Assembly (NCBI RefSeq): GCF_003312425.1
Contig: NZ_QNUX01000001.1
Span: 124,001-188,000, forward strand
DNA from: Flavobacterium psychrolimnae
GTDB lineage: Bacteria; Bacteroidota; Bacteroidia; Flavobacteriales; Flavobacteriaceae
Direction: 5' to 3'
DNA length: 64,000 bases
Positions 16,541 through 25,043 of the stretch are shown piece by piece. The notes beneath the pieces are model-generated. The model had not been told where the DNA came from. It did no database searches and saw only the letters and a program-made list of their open reading frames with translations. Made by a program: the position numbers and the translations under genes. Position 1 is the first letter of the stretch, and each line of letters opens with the position of its first letter.

Positions 16541-16548
16541 TAAATTTG
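16541..16548 (+). promoter_or_regulatory. -7 box for the divergent methyltransferase
   Basis: TAAATTTG fits TAnnTTTG. The start codon is 30 bases downstream. The only TTG upstream is 27 bases away, beyond the usual range. Confidence 0.4.
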
Positions 16549-16577
16549 CATCAATCGAATTAATTGAAAAATAATAA

Positions 16578-17342
16578 ATGTCCGAATCTAGCAAATCCTC
16601 TACCGATAATCAACCGCAAACACCCGTAAACTGGTACAGTTCGTGGTTTGACACTCCTTATTACCACATTCTTTACAAAGACCGAAATTATAGAGAAGCC
16701 CAGATTTTTATGGATAATTTAACGCATTATCTTAACCTTCCGGAAAAAGCTAAAGTAATGGATTTAGCCTGCGGAAAAGGACGCCATTCTATTTATTTGA
16801 ACCAATTGGGTTTTGATGTTCTTGGTGCTGATTTATCGGAGAACAGTATTGCCGAAGCTACTAAAAATACGAATGAAACCCTTCATTTCAAAGTGCACGA
16901 TATGCGTGAACCCTTTGAAGAGAAATACGATGCCATTTTCAATTTATTTACCAGTTTTGGTTATTTCGAAAATGACGAAGACAATCTAACTACGTTAAAA
17001 GCCATCAAAGAAAGCCTTTCCGAATATGGTTTTGCTGTAATTGACTTTATGAATGTTGCCCAAGTTCTCGAAACATTAGTTCCAGAAGAGACAAAAACAG
17101 TTGATGAAATCGATTTTCATATCAAACGCTATTTAAAAGAAGGTCATATTTACAAAGAAATTGATTTTGAAGACAAAGGTCAAAAATTTCATTTTACCGA
17201 AAAAGTAAAAGCGCTAACCCTAAAAGATTTTGAGGAATTAATGGAAGAAGCCGGAATTTATCTGTTGGATATTTTTGGGGATTACAAATTAAAAAAATTC
17301 CACAAAACAGAAAGCGAACGCCTAATCATGATTTTTAAATAA
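16578..17342 (+). CDS. Class I SAM-dependent methyltransferase
   Basis: A 254-residue cytoplasmic methyltransferase. Motif I is KVMDLACGKGRHSIYLNQLG with the acidic loop end LGADLSENSI. Motif IV is YDAIFNLFTSFGYFEND, and the C-terminal half contains a beta-rich EKVKALTLKDFEELMEEAG segment. The N-terminal NWYSSWFDTPYYHILYKDRNY is characteristic of a widespread group of uncharacterised methyltransferases. The substrate is unknown. The gene is divergent from the RNA methyltransferase and co-directional with the ZIP transporter. Confidence 0.88.
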   Translation: MSESSKSSTDNQPQTPVNWYSSWFDTPYYHILYKDRNYREAQIFMDNLTHYLNLPEKAKVMDLACGKGRHSIYLNQLGFDVLGADLSENSIAEATKNTNETLHFKVHDMREPFEEKYDAIFNLFTSFGYFENDEDNLTTLKAIKESLSEYGFAVIDFMNVAQVLETLVPEETKTVDEIDFHIKRYLKEGHIYKEIDFEDKGQKFHFTEKVKALTLKDFEELMEEAGIYLLDIFGDYKLKKFHKTESERLIMIFK

Positions 17343-17369
17343 TTGTTGAGTTAGTCGGCTAATCGAAAA

Positions 17370-17428
17370 ACAAATAAACCGTGAAGCAGATTTACGGTTA
17401 AACGAACATACAAATAAACGGTTAAGCA
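17370..17428 (+). repeat. Imperfect 19-base direct repeat before the ZIP gene
   Basis: ACAAATAAACCGTGAAGCA (17370-17388) and ACAAATAAACGGTTAAGCA (17410-17428) match at 17 of 19 positions, 40 bases apart. A further ACGGTTAA lies between them. They sit directly upstream of the ZIP transporter start and could be paired operator sites or a simple duplication. Confidence 0.4.
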
Positions 17429-17434
17429 AATAAC

Positions 17435-18103
17435 ATGAATTACCTTTTACCTTTACTTTCCGTGATTATAGGATATAGTATCGCATTAGTTTTAAAACCA
17501 AAAAACAAAACGAACCTCAAATTGCTTCTAGCTTTTAGTGGTTCTTTTTTACTTTCCTTAACGGTTATGCATTTATTACCGGAAATTTACGAAAGTGCAA
17601 ACCCAAACATTGGACTCTTCATCATGCTAGGAATATTATTCCAAATCATATTGGAATTTTTCTCTAAAGGTGCTGAACACGGGCATGTTCACGGGCATCC
17701 TACAATGACCCAAATACCGTGGTTGCTATTCATCAGTTTATGTATTCATGCATTCTTGGAAGGATTTCCAGTGAGTCATCACCATGATTTAGCAATCGGA
17801 ATTGCTATCCATCATTTACCAATAGCAATAATCCTGACCACCTTTTTTATCAATGCCGGTCTGAACAAAAAAGCCATTTTTATTTTCATGATAACCTTTG
17901 CAGTCATGACACCGCTTGGTACCATTTTATCTGATTATTTGCCAGTATTAAACGTGTATTATACTGAAATCACCGCCATTGTAATAGGAATATTATTTCA
18001 TATTTCATCCACCATTATTTTCGAAAGCAGCGAAGGACACAAGTTCAACATTGCCAAAGTTTCTATGATTGTGATAGGAATTGCGTTGGCATATTTTATA
18101 TAA
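17435..18103 (+). CDS. ZIP-family metal transporter
   Basis: A 222-residue inner-membrane protein with about eight helices. A His-rich loop (AEHGHVHGHP) precedes the helix SLCIHAFLEGFPV, whose H-x-x-x-E/G pattern is the ZIP metal site in TM4. TM5 carries IAIHHLPIAII, the second metal site. The C-terminus has the family HISSTIIFESSEGHKF motif. It should import zinc or another divalent metal into the cytoplasm. The direct repeats upstream may be regulatory, though no Zur-type palindrome is evident. Confidence 0.9.
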   Translation: MNYLLPLLSVIIGYSIALVLKPKNKTNLKLLLAFSGSFLLSLTVMHLLPEIYESANPNIGLFIMLGILFQIILEFFSKGAEHGHVHGHPTMTQIPWLLFISLCIHAFLEGFPVSHHHDLAIGIAIHHLPIAIILTTFFINAGLNKKAIFIFMITFAVMTPLGTILSDYLPVLNVYYTEITAIVIGILFHISSTIIFESSEGHKFNIAKVSMIVIGIALAYFI

Positions 18104-18109
18104 ATTTAT

Positions 18110-18153
18110 AAAGCTAGGAAACAGAAATAAAGAGATTTCTGTTTCCTAGCTTT
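18110..18153. terminator. Perfect 18-bp hairpin between convergent genes
   Basis: 18110-18127 and 18136-18153 are perfect reverse complements around an 8-base loop. T-rich flanks on both sides suggest it ends both the ZIP and receptor transcripts. Confidence 0.85.
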
Positions 18154-18160
18154 CAATTTT

Positions 18161-20551
18161 CTAATTACCTCCAGTTCTTTTATTCTCCTCCTTATTTCCA
18201 AAATCACGCTGTTGTACATTGATTTTTTTGTTTCCAAAATTATAAACCACAGATAAACGTGCAAATCGATTACTTTGTTTCTCCTCATATACCTGTTTTA
18301 CACCGTTTATAACTGAAGTAAAATCTTTTAAATAAGAGGTATTAAAAATATCATTTGCAAAAAATGCAATCTGCATGGTTTTATTAAACAAGTCCTGTTT
18401 TAAACCAATATCAAAACTTGAGGTATATCCTACTTCATATAAACCGGATTTAAAAGGCGTTGTGTACATAAAATCGATTTGCAATTTTGTCGTTTTACCT
18501 AATAAAAAAGTATTATTTGTCGAAAAATCAATTTGTAAACTGTTTGATGGTGTGGCATTGATATCTTTAATAAATTCTGTTTTTGCTCCCAAAAGATACA
18601 ATGAATTTTCACTAGACCACCAATCTGCAAAACTTGCCGAATAACTTTCCCCTATTCCATAATTTAAGTTTTTAAAATAATTTTCACGGGTTACAATCTG
18701 TGTATTGGTTTCCGGATTTGAAGTAAACAAAACTCCATAACCGTTTGTAATTGCATTGACAAAAACACTCGTTCTCAAAACTTCTTTATAAGAATGTGAT
18801 AACTCAAAATTATCACTAAATGAAGGTCTTAAAAACGGATTTCCTTCGGAATAACTATTGCTGTTGATGTAAATTCTGAACGGATTTAATAAGTCAAAAC
18901 GTGGCCTGTTGATTCTTTTTCCATAATTGAAACTAAAAGTATTGTTTTCGTTTCTCTTGTAAGAAGCATAAAACGTTGGGAATAATTTCAAATAATTATT
19001 TTCTGTTTCCTGATTCATTGTTTCAGAAAATCCATTTGTTTGAGTGTTCTCCAATCTAAATCCCATTTGAAAATTCCATTTTTCTCCGAATTTTTTATCG
19101 CCGTTAATATAAAAAGCTTGATTATTCTCTGTGTATTTAAATCGGTTGGATTTGTTAGGATCTAATTCTGGAGTTTCTGTCATCGTATTATAATAAAGTA
19201 CATCACTTGTACTATTTGTAAAACTCATTTTTGCACCATAAGACAAATTCAACGCTTGAAGCGGATGTTCCATATCTGCCTTAAGACTCCAATTGTCAAT
19301 ATCCTGATTCGAAATGTTTCTTCCCGACTGATTTATATCAACAAATGTCATATCTGGCGTGTAATTATTAGCGACAAAATTTCTATCGAATTTCGAATCG
19401 TAATTAAAATAATCCACATCAAAAGATAACTTCCTTTTTAAGGAATCTAGTTTGGTAATCAAATGTGCATTGTACGTTTGATTTCTTGATCCTTTATCAG
19501 TGAAGCTGTTGTTCAGTGTAACATTATCCAATTCATTTTGAGTATTGTAATTCTCAATTCTAATATCCGATTTAAAATCAGGGTTATTTCTATCGTTTAA
19601 ATATTGAAATCCAATAGTAGTACGTTCTGAAAGATCATAATCTAAAGCCAATTTACCAGAAAAATTTTCAGTTTTTACCTTTGTCACACTTTTCATATGG
19701 GAAAGTCCATCAGGAAAATACATTTTTAAATCATCTGTAGCATTCAAATAACCTGTTTTTGCATTAATGCCTGCAGAAAATCTAAACTTGTTTTTATTGT
19801 AGAAAAAGTTATCTCTTAAAGTATAAATACTATATTTATTTTGATCATAAGAAACTGTAGTCGTGTTTTTCCAAGAGTCACGAACTCCTTTTTTCATAAT
19901 AATATTAATCAATCCACCTGTTCCTTCGGCATCATATTTTGCCGGCGGATTGCTGATAATTTCAATATTTTTAATTTCACTAGCCGAAATTGATTTCAGA
20001 AAATTATTCAGTTCCTCACCTACTAATTCAATCATTCGTCCATCTATCATAACACGGGAAGTTCCTTTCCCTAATATATTAATTGTATTATTCTGAACTA
20101 CAACTCCGGGAGCCGTATTAATAGCGCTTAAAGCGTCTCCGCCAACTGTTGTAACATTGTTTTCAAGATTATAAACCAAACGATCCGTTTTCTGTTCGAT
20201 CGTTTTCTTTTTAGATTGAATGATAACCTCTTTCAAATTAGTTGCGCTTTCTTTTAAAATGATTGTTCCTAAATCAGTATCATTTTCTATTGTAAACTCT
20301 TTTTCATAATCTGTAAATTCTAAAAGGGTGATTCCAATTTTATAAGATCCTTTTTTAAGATTGATTTCAAATCTACCGTCTTGTTTAGAGGTTGAACCGT
20401 CTATAATTTTTCCTTCTGAATTCGATATGGAAACATCTGCCCATTCTAATGGAATTATTTGATTTGTTATTTTTCCCTTTAATTTAAATGATGTTTGTGC
20501 TAAACAAAATAAAGGCAATATTAAAAAGATAAAGAGATTTACTTTTTTCAT
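18161..20551 (-). CDS. TonB-dependent outer-membrane receptor (OMP_b-brl family)
   Basis: A 796-residue outer-membrane barrel. Signal peptide (LFIFLILPLFCLAQ), a carboxypeptidase-regulatory-like domain at 20-105 (KLKGKITNQIIPLEWADVSI), then a plug region with LSAINTAPGVVVQNN, RVMIDGRMI and IEIISNPPAKYDAEGTGGLI, and a barrel with many aromatic strands ending RLSVVYNFGNKK before a polar tail. The plug is of the outer membrane beta-barrel 3 subgroup, typical of energised uptake of unknown ligands rather than SusC. An AraC-type sensor-regulator is encoded just upstream on the same strand, separated by a terminator, so ligand-controlled expression is plausible. Confidence 0.9.
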   Translation of the reverse strand: MKKVNLFIFLILPLFCLAQTSFKLKGKITNQIIPLEWADVSISNSEGKIIDGSTSKQDGRFEINLKKGSYKIGITLLEFTDYEKEFTIENDTDLGTIILKESATNLKEVIIQSKKKTIEQKTDRLVYNLENNVTTVGGDALSAINTAPGVVVQNNTINILGKGTSRVMIDGRMIELVGEELNNFLKSISASEIKNIEIISNPPAKYDAEGTGGLINIIMKKGVRDSWKNTTTVSYDQNKYSIYTLRDNFFYNKNKFRFSAGINAKTGYLNATDDLKMYFPDGLSHMKSVTKVKTENFSGKLALDYDLSERTTIGFQYLNDRNNPDFKSDIRIENYNTQNELDNVTLNNSFTDKGSRNQTYNAHLITKLDSLKRKLSFDVDYFNYDSKFDRNFVANNYTPDMTFVDINQSGRNISNQDIDNWSLKADMEHPLQALNLSYGAKMSFTNSTSDVLYYNTMTETPELDPNKSNRFKYTENNQAFYINGDKKFGEKWNFQMGFRLENTQTNGFSETMNQETENNYLKLFPTFYASYKRNENNTFSFNYGKRINRPRFDLLNPFRIYINSNSYSEGNPFLRPSFSDNFELSHSYKEVLRTSVFVNAITNGYGVLFTSNPETNTQIVTRENYFKNLNYGIGESYSASFADWWSSENSLYLLGAKTEFIKDINATPSNSLQIDFSTNNTFLLGKTTKLQIDFMYTTPFKSGLYEVGYTSSFDIGLKQDLFNKTMQIAFFANDIFNTSYLKDFTSVINGVKQVYEEKQSNRFARLSVVYNFGNKKINVQQRDFGNKEENKRTGGN

Positions 20552-20604
20552 GATTTCTAATTTTAAAACTTGTTTCGATTAATTTGAAGCAAAGTTGCCT
20601 TAGA

Positions 20605-20617
20605 AATTCTCAGAATT
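20605..20617 (-). promoter_or_regulatory. Palindrome before the receptor gene
   Basis: AATTCT-C-AGAATT is an exact 6-base inverted repeat with a 1-base centre, about 55-65 bases upstream of the receptor start and just before a near-consensus -7 box (CAACTTTG on the minus strand). It may be an operator. Confidence 0.35.
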
Positions 20618-20625
20618 CGACCGAC

Positions 20626-20672
20626 AAAAAAAAGTCGAACTAATTTCTATTCAGAAAATCAGTTCGACTTTA
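20626..20672 (-). terminator. Terminator of the AraC-type regulator gene
   Basis: AAAGTCGAACT and AGTTCGACTTT form an 11-bp stem. On the minus strand it is followed by a run of eight T, directly downstream of the regulator and before the receptor promoter. Confidence 0.85.
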
Positions 20673-20707
20673 TTGGGTATGAGGTACGACTTTTTACAAA
20701 CCACTTA

Positions 20708-21850
20708 TTATAAGGCGTTTCTGTAAGCAGTAGGTGTTAAATTAGTGTGTTTTTTAAAAGAGGTATTAAAAGAAGATTTGGAGTTAAAACCAACCTCGTA
20801 TAAAATTTCAAGAACGGTAACCTGACTTCTCGACTGATCTTTTAAAATACCCATCGCTTTTTGAATACGATATTCATTGACAAAATCAAAAAAGTGCTGA
20901 TCCATATGATGATTAATTAAAACCGATAAATCCCGAACCGGAATATCAATTTGAGTGGCAAGCTCCTGAATGGTAAGGGATGGATCAAGAAAAGGCACTT
21001 TCTCAGCCATATATTGTTTCAATGCCGAAATTTGAATGGAAATCGCATCGTCTTGAACATTTTTAGATGCTGTTTTTTCTTCTACTGCAGGCAAAATATC
21101 TTTTGTCAATTGTAATTTAGAATTAATTCCCCTAAAAAGTTCGGGATGATTGAGCGCTTTCATGATAAACCAGCATGTTATAAGCAAAGCAATAGCCCCT
21201 ACAAGTACATTTGTCCAAAGAAATATCTCTCTGAAACCGCTATAACGCAATACATTTTTTAATGCCACAATAGAATGTGCGATAAGAAAAACACAGGTTA
21301 TCTGAAAAAGCCATTTATAAGTCGCAGTACTCGAATCAGCGTAATTTTCTAAATAGATTTCTCTATACTTTTTCAAAATCAAAAATACGCTGACGATATA
21401 AAATACATATTGAAATTCAATTAAAATCTGAATCAGGTATATCTCTGGCATTTGATTTAGCGTTGCAGCAAAACTATCTTTATCTATGTTCGTGCTAAGA
21501 TAAATCCTTGGAATAAAAACCAAATTAATCAATAAAAAAGGAAGCAAATGCACTAAATGCTTCCACTTTAATCTAAAATCAGAATAACAGACTGCCAGTA
21601 CAAAAAGATAAAATAAAGGCATTCCAAACAAACAGGCCGTAGATCTAAAAATCTCTAAATTTAACTCATTACGAGTACCCACGTCAATAAAAAATCCGCT
21701 AAGATCGATAGCAGAGAAAATAAAAAACCAGGCAAATAAACGATTTGCTAATTTATTTTCGGTTTTAACCGTTAATAAAAAAAACGAAAGCAATAAAGAA
21801 ACAAAAACTGAGATGCTGCCAATTCCCTGCAGTAAGCTTAATCTATCCAT
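20708..21850 (-). CDS. Membrane-embedded AraC-family regulator
   Basis: A 380-residue protein with seven or so hydrophobic helices over residues 5-235 and a cytoplasmic AraC DNA-binding domain at the C-terminus: LTIQELATQIDIPVRDLSVLINHHMDQHFFDFVNEYRI as the first helix-turn-helix, in parts, then VTVLEILYEVGFNSKSSFNTSFKKHT, with the F-N-S-K-S-S-F-N signature. Such 7TM-AraC regulators pass a membrane or periplasmic signal directly to DNA. I start at MDRLSLLQ (ATG 21850), since the upstream seven codons are lysine-rich and optional. Its position next to the receptor gene suggests it controls it. Confidence 0.88.
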   Translation of the reverse strand: MDRLSLLQGIGSISVFVSLLLSFFLLTVKTENKLANRLFAWFFIFSAIDLSGFFIDVGTRNELNLEIFRSTACLFGMPLFYLFVLAVCYSDFRLKWKHLVHLLPFLLINLVFIPRIYLSTNIDKDSFAATLNQMPEIYLIQILIEFQYVFYIVSVFLILKKYREIYLENYADSSTATYKWLFQITCVFLIAHSIVALKNVLRYSGFREIFLWTNVLVGAIALLITCWFIMKALNHPELFRGINSKLQLTKDILPAVEEKTASKNVQDDAISIQISALKQYMAEKVPFLDPSLTIQELATQIDIPVRDLSVLINHHMDQHFFDFVNEYRIQKAMGILKDQSRSQVTVLEILYEVGFNSKSSFNTSFKKHTNLTPTAYRNAL

Positions 21851-22061
21851 TTTTCTTTTAATATTTAACAAATATAGTATTTTAGTTCACGTGACAACAA
21901 TTTGAAATCCTTTCGCTGGATAAGAAATTAAAACTGGAAAAATTACTCCATCTGTATAAAACTAACGAAACCTGAAACTTCTAAAACCTGAAACAAAAAA
22001 TAGAAAATTTCGAGATTGTGATAAAAAAGGTTAATTTTGGACTTGTCCAATAATACGAAAA

Positions 22062-22877
22062 ATGACCTTCACAAAAATCACCGAACAATCTTCAAAATAC
22101 GAACATTTAGAAAAAATGTCAGTTCAGGAATTGCTTTCTAATATCAATCAGGAAGACAAAACTGTTCCTCTTGCCGTAGAAAAAGCATTGCCACAAATAG
22201 AAACTTTAGTGACTGAAATCGTTGCTAAAATGAAATTTGGCGGACGATTATTCTACATTGGCGCAGGAACATCAGGACGTATTGGAATACTAGATGCTTC
22301 GGAATGTCCACCAACATTTGGTGTACCTTTTGATTTGGTAATTGGCATTATTGCCGGCGGCGATACTGCCATTCGGAAAGCCGTAGAAAATGCAGAAGAC
22401 AATGCTACTCAAGCTTGGATTGATTTGAAAGATTTCAATGTAAATGAAAATGACGTAGTTGTAGGAATAGCCGCTTCGGGAACAACACCTTATGTTATTG
22501 GAGGATTACAAGCTTGTAACGAAAATAATATTACCACAGGAAGTATTTCTTGTAATGCAGGAAGCCCGCTTTCGCAAACGTCAAAATTCCCTATTGAAGT
22601 AGTTGTAGGACCTGAATTTGTAACGGGAAGTTCCCGCATGAAAGCCGGAACAGCTCAGAAACTGGTACTCAACATGATCTCAACCGCAACCATGATTCAA
22701 CTGGGGAAAGTGAAAGGCAACAAAATGGTAGATATGCAACTCAGCAACAGCAAACTCGTGGATCGCGGCGTGAAAATGATTATGGAAGAAATTCCAGTTT
22801 CCTACGAACAAGCCGCTGATTTATTAAAAAAGCACGGAAGCGTAAGGAAAGCTGTTGATAATTTTACAGCTCAATAA
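22062..22877 (+). CDS. murQ: N-acetylmuramic acid 6-phosphate etherase
   Basis: A 271-residue SIS-domain lyase of peptidoglycan recycling. It cleaves the lactyl ether of MurNAc-6-phosphate to give GlcNAc-6-phosphate and D-lactate in the cytoplasm. Hallmarks are TEQSSKYEHLEKMSVQELL, FYIGAGTSGRIGILDASECPP (containing the catalytic glutamate), GIAASGTTPYVIGGL and GPEFVTGSSRMKAGTAQK. Length is slightly shorter than E. coli MurQ. A TAATTTTG box lies at 22032-22039. It heads a run with DUF6095 and the pentapeptide-repeat gene. Confidence 0.95.
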   Translation: MTFTKITEQSSKYEHLEKMSVQELLSNINQEDKTVPLAVEKALPQIETLVTEIVAKMKFGGRLFYIGAGTSGRIGILDASECPPTFGVPFDLVIGIIAGGDTAIRKAVENAEDNATQAWIDLKDFNVNENDVVVGIAASGTTPYVIGGLQACNENNITTGSISCNAGSPLSQTSKFPIEVVVGPEFVTGSSRMKAGTAQKLVLNMISTATMIQLGKVKGNKMVDMQLSNSKLVDRGVKMIMEEIPVSYEQAADLLKKHGSVRKAVDNFTAQ

Positions 22878-22950
22878 ACAGATTTCAGAATACAGGCTAA
22901 TGTTTTTGAGTACATCGACAAATGCCGAAACTTAAACTTTAAACAAAACG

Positions 22951-23172
22951 ATGGCAACCAACAAAGAACTATTATCTAAAGGAATCAAATATTTATCAGG
23001 AGCTTTACCGTTGATCTTCATTGGTCCTACCTTAATATATAATGCCTTTATGAACAAACAAAATGTCTGGCATTATTTGGTTTTAGCAATAGGAATTATA
23101 GCTTGTATTGCTGCCATGTATTTGATGTTTTTGGGGCTAAAAACAATTATGAAAAGCTTATTTAACGACTAA
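22951..23172 (+). CDS. DUF6095 small membrane protein
   Basis: Seventy-three residues with two transmembrane helices (YLSGALPLIFIGPTLIYNAF and WHYLVLAIGIIACIAAMYLM) and KTIMKSLFND at the end. It follows murQ and its stop overlaps the next start by one base (TAATG). I recognise the family layout as DUF6095, known next to murQ in Flavobacteriaceae; the function is unknown. Confidence 0.82.
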   Translation: MATNKELLSKGIKYLSGALPLIFIGPTLIYNAFMNKQNVWHYLVLAIGIIACIAAMYLMFLGLKTIMKSLFND

Positions 23173-23744
23173 TGGAAAACCTAATTCACGTTAAAAAAAC
23201 ATTTGAAAAAATCGTTTACGTCGATAAAAAAGTGAACAATAGAGAATTTGAGGATTGCGTTTTTAAGAACTGTGATTTATCAAATAGTGATTTCTCGTAT
23301 AGCAGCTTCATGGATTGCGAGTTCATTGATTGCAATTTGGCTATGACTAAATTATCTGGGACTAGCTTGAAAGGTGTACAATTTAAAAACTGCAAATTAC
23401 TGGGAATTCAATTTGAGGAATGTGATGATTTCTTGTTTAATGTCAGTTTTCAAGAATGTGTTTTGGATTATTCCTCGTTTGCCAATAAAAAAATGCCGAA
23501 GACAAAATTCAATTCCTGTTCATTACGAGAAGTAAGCTTTGTTGGAACCAATCTTACAAGCGCCGTTTTTGACAATAGTAATTTAGATGGTTCTATTTTC
23601 AATAATACGCAATTAACTGGAGCCGATTTTTCAAAAGCTACTGATTTTAAAATTGATCCCGAATTCAATCCGATGAAAAAAGCAAAATTTTCAACTCAAG
23701 GAATTATTGGACTTTTAGATAAATACGATATTAAAATTGTGTAA
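23172..23744 (+). CDS. Pentapeptide-repeat protein, Qnr-like layout
   Basis: A 190-residue protein built mostly of pentapeptide repeats of the A/C-(N/D)-(L/F)-x-x type: FKNCDLSNSDFSYSSF, DCEFIDCNLAMTKLSGTSL, FNSCSLREVSF, SAVFDNSNLDGSIF. It should fold as a right-handed quadrilateral beta-helix. A central break (about 80-100) and a C-terminal non-repeat helix ending GIIGLLDKYDIKIV recall Qnr proteins, which mimic DNA and protect type II topoisomerases. The gene is coupled to DUF6095 and lies 1.3 kb from the end of parC. Whether it acts on topoisomerase is an inference. Confidence 0.9.
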   Translation: MENLIHVKKTFEKIVYVDKKVNNREFEDCVFKNCDLSNSDFSYSSFMDCEFIDCNLAMTKLSGTSLKGVQFKNCKLLGIQFEECDDFLFNVSFQECVLDYSSFANKKMPKTKFNSCSLREVSFVGTNLTSAVFDNSNLDGSIFNNTQLTGADFSKATDFKIDPEFNPMKKAKFSTQGIIGLLDKYDIKIV

Positions 23745-23824
23745 TTAGATTTCTAACAACAAGCCTTCGATTGAATCAGTAAAATTGATTTACTTTATAA
23801 AAATTAAAAATAAACCTCTTACTA

Positions 23825-24199
23825 ATGAAAAAAATAATATTCCTCCTCCCACTACTGCTACTAATGTCGTGCTATGATGCGGAGCGCAATTGCAAAGATT
23901 TCAAAACCGGAAAATTCAAATTTGAATATGAAGTTGACGGTGTGAAAAAAACTACTCTTTTTGAACGCAATGACACTATAGAGATTGAAACTTTTGAAGG
24001 CAAAACAGATACAGCTTCAATTCGATGGGTAAATGATTGTGAATATGTGTTACAAAAAATACATCCTAAAAATATGGCTGAGGAAAAAGCTATTGGTATG
24101 AAAATTTTGACAACCTCAAAAAATTCCTATACCTTTGAATTTGGAATGGTTGGATCAGATGCCAAACAAAAAGGAACTGTTACCAAAATTGCCGATTAA
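23825..24199 (+). CDS. Small lipoprotein of unknown function
   Basis: A 124-residue lipoprotein with lipobox LLMSC (Cys16) and a compact beta-rich domain containing DFKTGKFKFEYEVDG, FERNDTIEIETFEGKTDTAS, RWVNDCEYVLQKIHPK and a TFEFGMVGSDAKQKGTVTK end. Homologues of this type may carry a misleading label as a topoisomerase subunit because of the nearby parC/parE genes; nothing in the sequence supports that. No catalytic residues are recognised. Confidence 0.85.
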   Translation: MKKIIFLLPLLLLMSCYDAERNCKDFKTGKFKFEYEVDGVKKTTLFERNDTIEIETFEGKTDTASIRWVNDCEYVLQKIHPKNMAEEKAIGMKILTTSKNSYTFEFGMVGSDAKQKGTVTKIAD

Positions 24200-24224
24200 A
24201 AATTATAATTTATAACTGAATAAA

Positions 24225-24995
24225 ATGGAAGTATTTTTAAATCCCGACGCTTGGATAGCCCTTTTAACATTGACATTTCTGGAGATTGTATTGGGAATCG
24301 ACAATATCATTTTCATATCAATTGCCACAGGAAAACTGCCTGTTGAACAACGCAAAAGAGCCACTAAAATAGGAATGTTCCTTGCCATGTTCATGAGAAT
24401 TGCACTTTTGTTTGGTATCAATCTGTTGATACAAATGAAAGAACCTTGGTTTTATATTGATTTGAGTTGGTTTTCAGCTGGAATTACCGGTCAGAGTCTT
24501 ATATTACTTGGTGGTGGTTTATTCTTAATTTACAAGAGTACGAATGAAATCAGAGAGAAAGTTGATGAAAAAGGACATGAAGAAAAGGAATTAGGTAAAA
24601 CGGCAACTAAATCATTTCAAAATGTACTTATCCAAATAATCATGATTGATTTAGTTTTTTCTTTTGATAGTATTCTTACCGCGGTAGGAATGACAAACGG
24701 TGTGGAAGGTGCTTTGTACATTATGATTACAGCTGTCGTAATCTCAGTTTTAGTAATGATGCAATTTGCTGTTCCTGTTGGGAATTTTGTCAATAAACAT
24801 CCTTCTATACAGATTCTGGGATTATCGTTTTTGATTCTTATTGGGATGATGCTACTGACTGAAAGTGCCCATTTATCAAATGCTTTAATCTTTGGAAGTC
24901 ATGTTTCACCAGTTCCAAAAGGATATTTATATTTTGCAATTTCATTCTCATTATTAGTTGAAGTGCTGAATATGAAAATGAAGAAAAATAAATAA
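24225..24995 (+). CDS. TerC-family membrane protein
   Basis: A 256-residue inner-membrane protein with about seven helices. TerC signatures are LEIVLGIDNIIFISIATGKLP and the second acid-bearing repeat MIDLVFSFDSILTAVGMTNG, plus LLFGINLLIQ and the C-terminal YFAISFSLLVEVLNM. TerC proteins are linked to tellurite resistance and to metal (manganese) export or metalation of exported proteins. Its specific role here is not shown. Confidence 0.92.
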   Translation: MEVFLNPDAWIALLTLTFLEIVLGIDNIIFISIATGKLPVEQRKRATKIGMFLAMFMRIALLFGINLLIQMKEPWFYIDLSWFSAGITGQSLILLGGGLFLIYKSTNEIREKVDEKGHEEKELGKTATKSFQNVLIQIIMIDLVFSFDSILTAVGMTNGVEGALYIMITAVVISVLVMMQFAVPVGNFVNKHPSIQILGLSFLILIGMMLLTESAHLSNALIFGSHVSPVPKGYLYFAISFSLLVEVLNMKMKKNK

Positions 24996-25015
24996 TAAAA
25001 ACCTTTTTTAAATAC

Positions 25016-25043
25016 AGAAGCTCCTTTTCAGGAGCTTCTTTTA
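25016..25043. terminator. Terminator between terC and parC
   Basis: AGAAGCTCC (25016-25024) and GGAGCTTCT (25031-25039) form a 9-bp stem with a 6-base loop and a T run on the + strand. Confidence 0.8.

Noticed and set aside
23825..24199. Labelling the small lipoprotein as a DNA topoisomerase IV subunit
   Set aside because: It has a lipobox and no topoisomerase motif; such a name could only come from the nearby parC and parE.
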